Positions 5,377 to 6,481 of a DNA stretch of 6,481 nt are shown here, piece after piece. The stretch spans positions 1 through 6,481 of the forward strand of contig CAMLLU010000135.1 of assembly GCA_946480925.1 (NCBI GenBank), read 5' to 3'. The position numbers were made by a program, and so were the translations under genes. Source of the DNA: an uncultured Rivibacter sp. GTDB taxonomy: Bacteria > Pseudomonadota > Gammaproteobacteria > Burkholderiales > Burkholderiaceae. How positions within the stretch are numbered: the stretch's first letter is position 1; each line of letters starts with the position of its first letter. The notes under the pieces were generated by a model that saw only the letters and a program-made list of their open reading frames with translations, was not told the DNA's origin and did not search any database.

Positions 5377-6210
5377 ATGCCACCTGTCGCTCACGTGAAT
5401 GCTGAGCGCGCTTCGCCAGCGCCAACGGCACGCCGTGCCGAGCGTGGTGCCTTGCTGCTCAAGCCGCACACGATGCTTTACCCACCCATCGTGCCCGGCG
5501 ATGAAGGCGTGCCCACCGAAAACCTGCGGGAGCTCAACGCCGGCATGGGCACCATCTGGAAGCCCGCCAACGGCGTGCTCGACGGCAGCGACTCGCTGCT
5601 GACCATGCGCTACTTCAGCATCCAGGCGCTGCAGTTGCGGCTGGGGCAGCTGATGCAGGGCCGCGGCGTGCTGTACAGCCCCGAGATCAACCTGTTCCTC
5701 AAGGGGCGGTTCGATCACGCCTACGTCGATGCCCCCACCTACCGTGGCCTGGCCGACAGCGCCGCCGAGGTGCTGGGCGATCCGCTGGCGCAGCCGCTGT
5801 TCTTCGACGTGCGGCGCCAGCAGCTGGTGATCGACACGTCGCGCTGCTTCAGCGCCGATTCGCCGCAGGCCACGCCCGCTGCCGTTCGGGGCGTGGTGGT
5901 GATGACCGAATCGCCGCGCTTCAAGGAGTTCATCGAGCGCAACCGTTGCGGGCTGGGGGCGGATGCGTCGAACGCGCAGGTGGTGTTGGCCGGCAATACC
6001 CTGCAGGACTCGGCACGCTGCGTGACGCGCTACGTGCTCAAGGAGCCTGCGCTGCAACTCACGCCACCTTCCGAGCACCTGGCGCGCGACGTCGGTGCCC
6101 GGGTCGTGGCCCGTGCGCTGCTCACCGGCTCCGCCGGCGAGATGCAAGCCACCGTCGCGGCGTTTGCGGCGCGGTGGAAACAGGGGCTGCCTGCCACGTC
6201 GCAAGGCTGA
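5377..6210 (+). CDS. Hypothetical protein in the PIP regulon, candidate T3SS-secreted or accessory protein
   Basis: 277 aa, not recognised. It has no Sec signal peptide or membrane segment. Residues 1-25 are Ala/Pro/Arg/Ser-rich and probably disordered, as type III secretion signals often are, including a basic ARRAERG patch at 18-24. The rest looks like a folded soluble protein: MLYPPIVPGDEGVPTENLRELNAGMGTIWKPANGVLDG (33-70), MRYFSIQALQLRLGQLMQGRGVLYSPEINLFLKGRFDHAYV, then FFDVRRQQLVIDTSR, VRGVVVMTESPRFKEFIERNRCG, and a C-terminal helix-rich stretch from about 225. The start at 5377 has GGAGAAG six bases upstream and lies about 34 nt after the predicted Hrp transcription start. A later in-frame ATG (codon 33) is less likely. 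Context (own perfect PIP box, chaperone just upstream) suggests an effector, translocator-associated or HpaA-like control protein. I see no catalytic motif I can name. The gene itself is certain; its role is inference. Confidence 0.85.
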   Translation: MPPVAHVNAERASPAPTARRAERGALLLKPHTMLYPPIVPGDEGVPTENLRELNAGMGTIWKPANGVLDGSDSLLTMRYFSIQALQLRLGQLMQGRGVLYSPEINLFLKGRFDHAYVDAPTYRGLADSAAEVLGDPLAQPLFFDVRRQQLVIDTSRCFSADSPQATPAAVRGVVVMTESPRFKEFIERNRCGLGADASNAQVVLAGNTLQDSARCVTRYVLKEPALQLTPPSEHLARDVGARVVARALLTGSAGEMQATVAAFAARWKQGLPATSQG

Positions 6211-6260
6211 ACCACCACTTCAACGTACCGGAAGCGCACCCCTACAAGGGAGCCTTTAAC

Positions 6261-6277
6261 GACTGCACATAGCAGTC
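6261..6277 (+). repeat. Short hairpin in the leader of gene 6295
   Basis: GACTGC (6261-6266) pairs perfectly with GCAGTC (6272-6277) around a 5-nt loop, ending seven bases before the AGGAG ribosome-binding site (6285-6289) of the next gene. With no T-tract it is not an intrinsic terminator. It could protect the mRNA end or modulate translation between 5377 and 6295. There is no TTCG motif in the 84-bp gap, so the downstream gene is probably cotranscribed from 5275. Confidence 0.45.
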
Positions 6278-6294
6278 TTCAAACAGGAGTCACC

Positions 6295-6481
6295 ATGAGC
6301 ATCAACAACATCAAGTCGACCCCCGTGCTCGACGGTCTGATCGCCAAGACCGATGCGGAGATTGGCAAGCTTCAAACAGAGATCGACAAGAAAGGTCCTA
6401 CGCAAGCACCCGCTGGGACACCAGACGTGACGCTGCGGACTTCCGGATCCAATGACATGGCGCCGCAACAGCGCAGCAGCC
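6295..6481 (+). CDS. N-terminus of an unrecognised protein, candidate T3SS substrate (partial, runs off right edge)
   Basis: 62 complete codons are visible, open to the window end. ATG at 6295 has AGGAG five bases upstream, the strongest SD in this part of the window after the chaperone gene. The first residues, MSINNIKSTPVLDGL, are rich in Ser, Asn, Ile and Thr, followed by an amphipathic Lys/Glu/Asp helix (IAKTDAEIGKLQTEID, about 16-31) and a Pro/Gly/Thr/Ser/Gln-rich flexible part. This composition is common in type III secreted proteins (translocators, harpins, filament subunits), but it is not diagnostic. It lies 84 bp after gene 5377 with no separate PIP box, so it is likely in the same transcript. 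Identity needs the rest of the gene. Confidence 0.7.
   Translation, partial: MSINNIKSTPVLDGLIAKTDAEIGKLQTEIDKKGPTQAPAGTPDVTLRTSGSNDMAPQQRSS

Noticed and set aside
4765..6204. 479-codon open frame on the minus strand opposite the chaperone and gene 5377
   Set aside because: It reads through two well-supported plus-strand genes and is rich in Arg/His/Gln with no domain order. It is a typical antisense shadow in GC-rich DNA, and the plus-strand genes have good ribosome-binding sites and PIP promoters.
6211..6294. Search for a PIP box in front of gene 6295
   Set aside because: No TTCG occurs in the gap, so a separate Hrp promoter is not supported.
1..6481. CRISPR arrays, tRNA/rRNA genes, transposases or insertion-sequence ends
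   Set aside because: I saw no regularly spaced repeats, no tRNA-like cloverleaf, no transposase motifs and no terminal inverted repeats with target duplications.

Overview
The window is GC-rich with strong G/C third-position bias. It looks like a piece of a betaproteobacterial chromosome, most likely Comamonadaceae (Acidovorax/Variovorax/Xylophilus-like). This is inferred from codon use, the TonB receptor and branched-chain-type binding protein families, and Hrp-type regulation; no marker gene fixes the genus. The dominant theme is a type III secretion system (T3SS) gene cluster. It contains a SctO/HrpB7-like stalk protein, the export-gate protein SctT/HrcT, a probable acidic class I chaperone, and two unrecognised genes whose context suggests secreted or accessory T3SS proteins.

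Layout. (1) 1-684, minus strand: 5' part of a TonB-dependent receptor with an N-terminal STN (signalling) domain, running off the left edge. (2) 918-1577, plus strand: a degenerate receiver-domain protein of unknown function. (3) 1641-2780, minus strand: an orphan periplasmic ligand-binding protein of the LivK/Peripla_BP_6 type, convergent with gene 2. (4) 3113-4469, plus strand: a tight sctO-sctT pair, followed by a structured region and a strong intrinsic terminator at 4641-4671. (5) 4772-5260, plus strand: the probable chaperone. (6) 5377-6210, plus strand: unrecognised 277-aa protein. (7) 6295 to the right edge, plus strand: start of another unrecognised protein with a secretion-signal-like N-terminus.

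The most informative signal is regulatory. Three perfect PIP/hrpII boxes (TTCGC-N15-TTCGC) lie at 807-831, 3007-3031 and 5275-5299, and a one-mismatch copy lies at 4682-4706. Each sits upstream of a plus-strand gene. Each is followed after exactly 31 nt by a hexamer resembling the Hrp -10 motif (CACGAT, CATGCT, GATGCT, TAGCCT). This suggests that one HrpX/HrpB-type AraC activator controls all the plus-strand genes (918, sctO-sctT, 4772, 5377 and probably 6295). The two minus-strand nutrient-uptake genes lack the box. It also brings the unknown proteins at 918 and 5377 into the T3SS regulon, and it fixes the translation starts, because longer upstream ORF extensions would begin before the predicted transcription starts.

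The sctO-sctT order matches the end of the Xanthomonas hrpB operon (hrpB7-hrcT). Here the pair forms its own PIP-driven, terminator-closed unit, interleaved with uptake genes, which suggests a rearranged Hrp2-type cluster.
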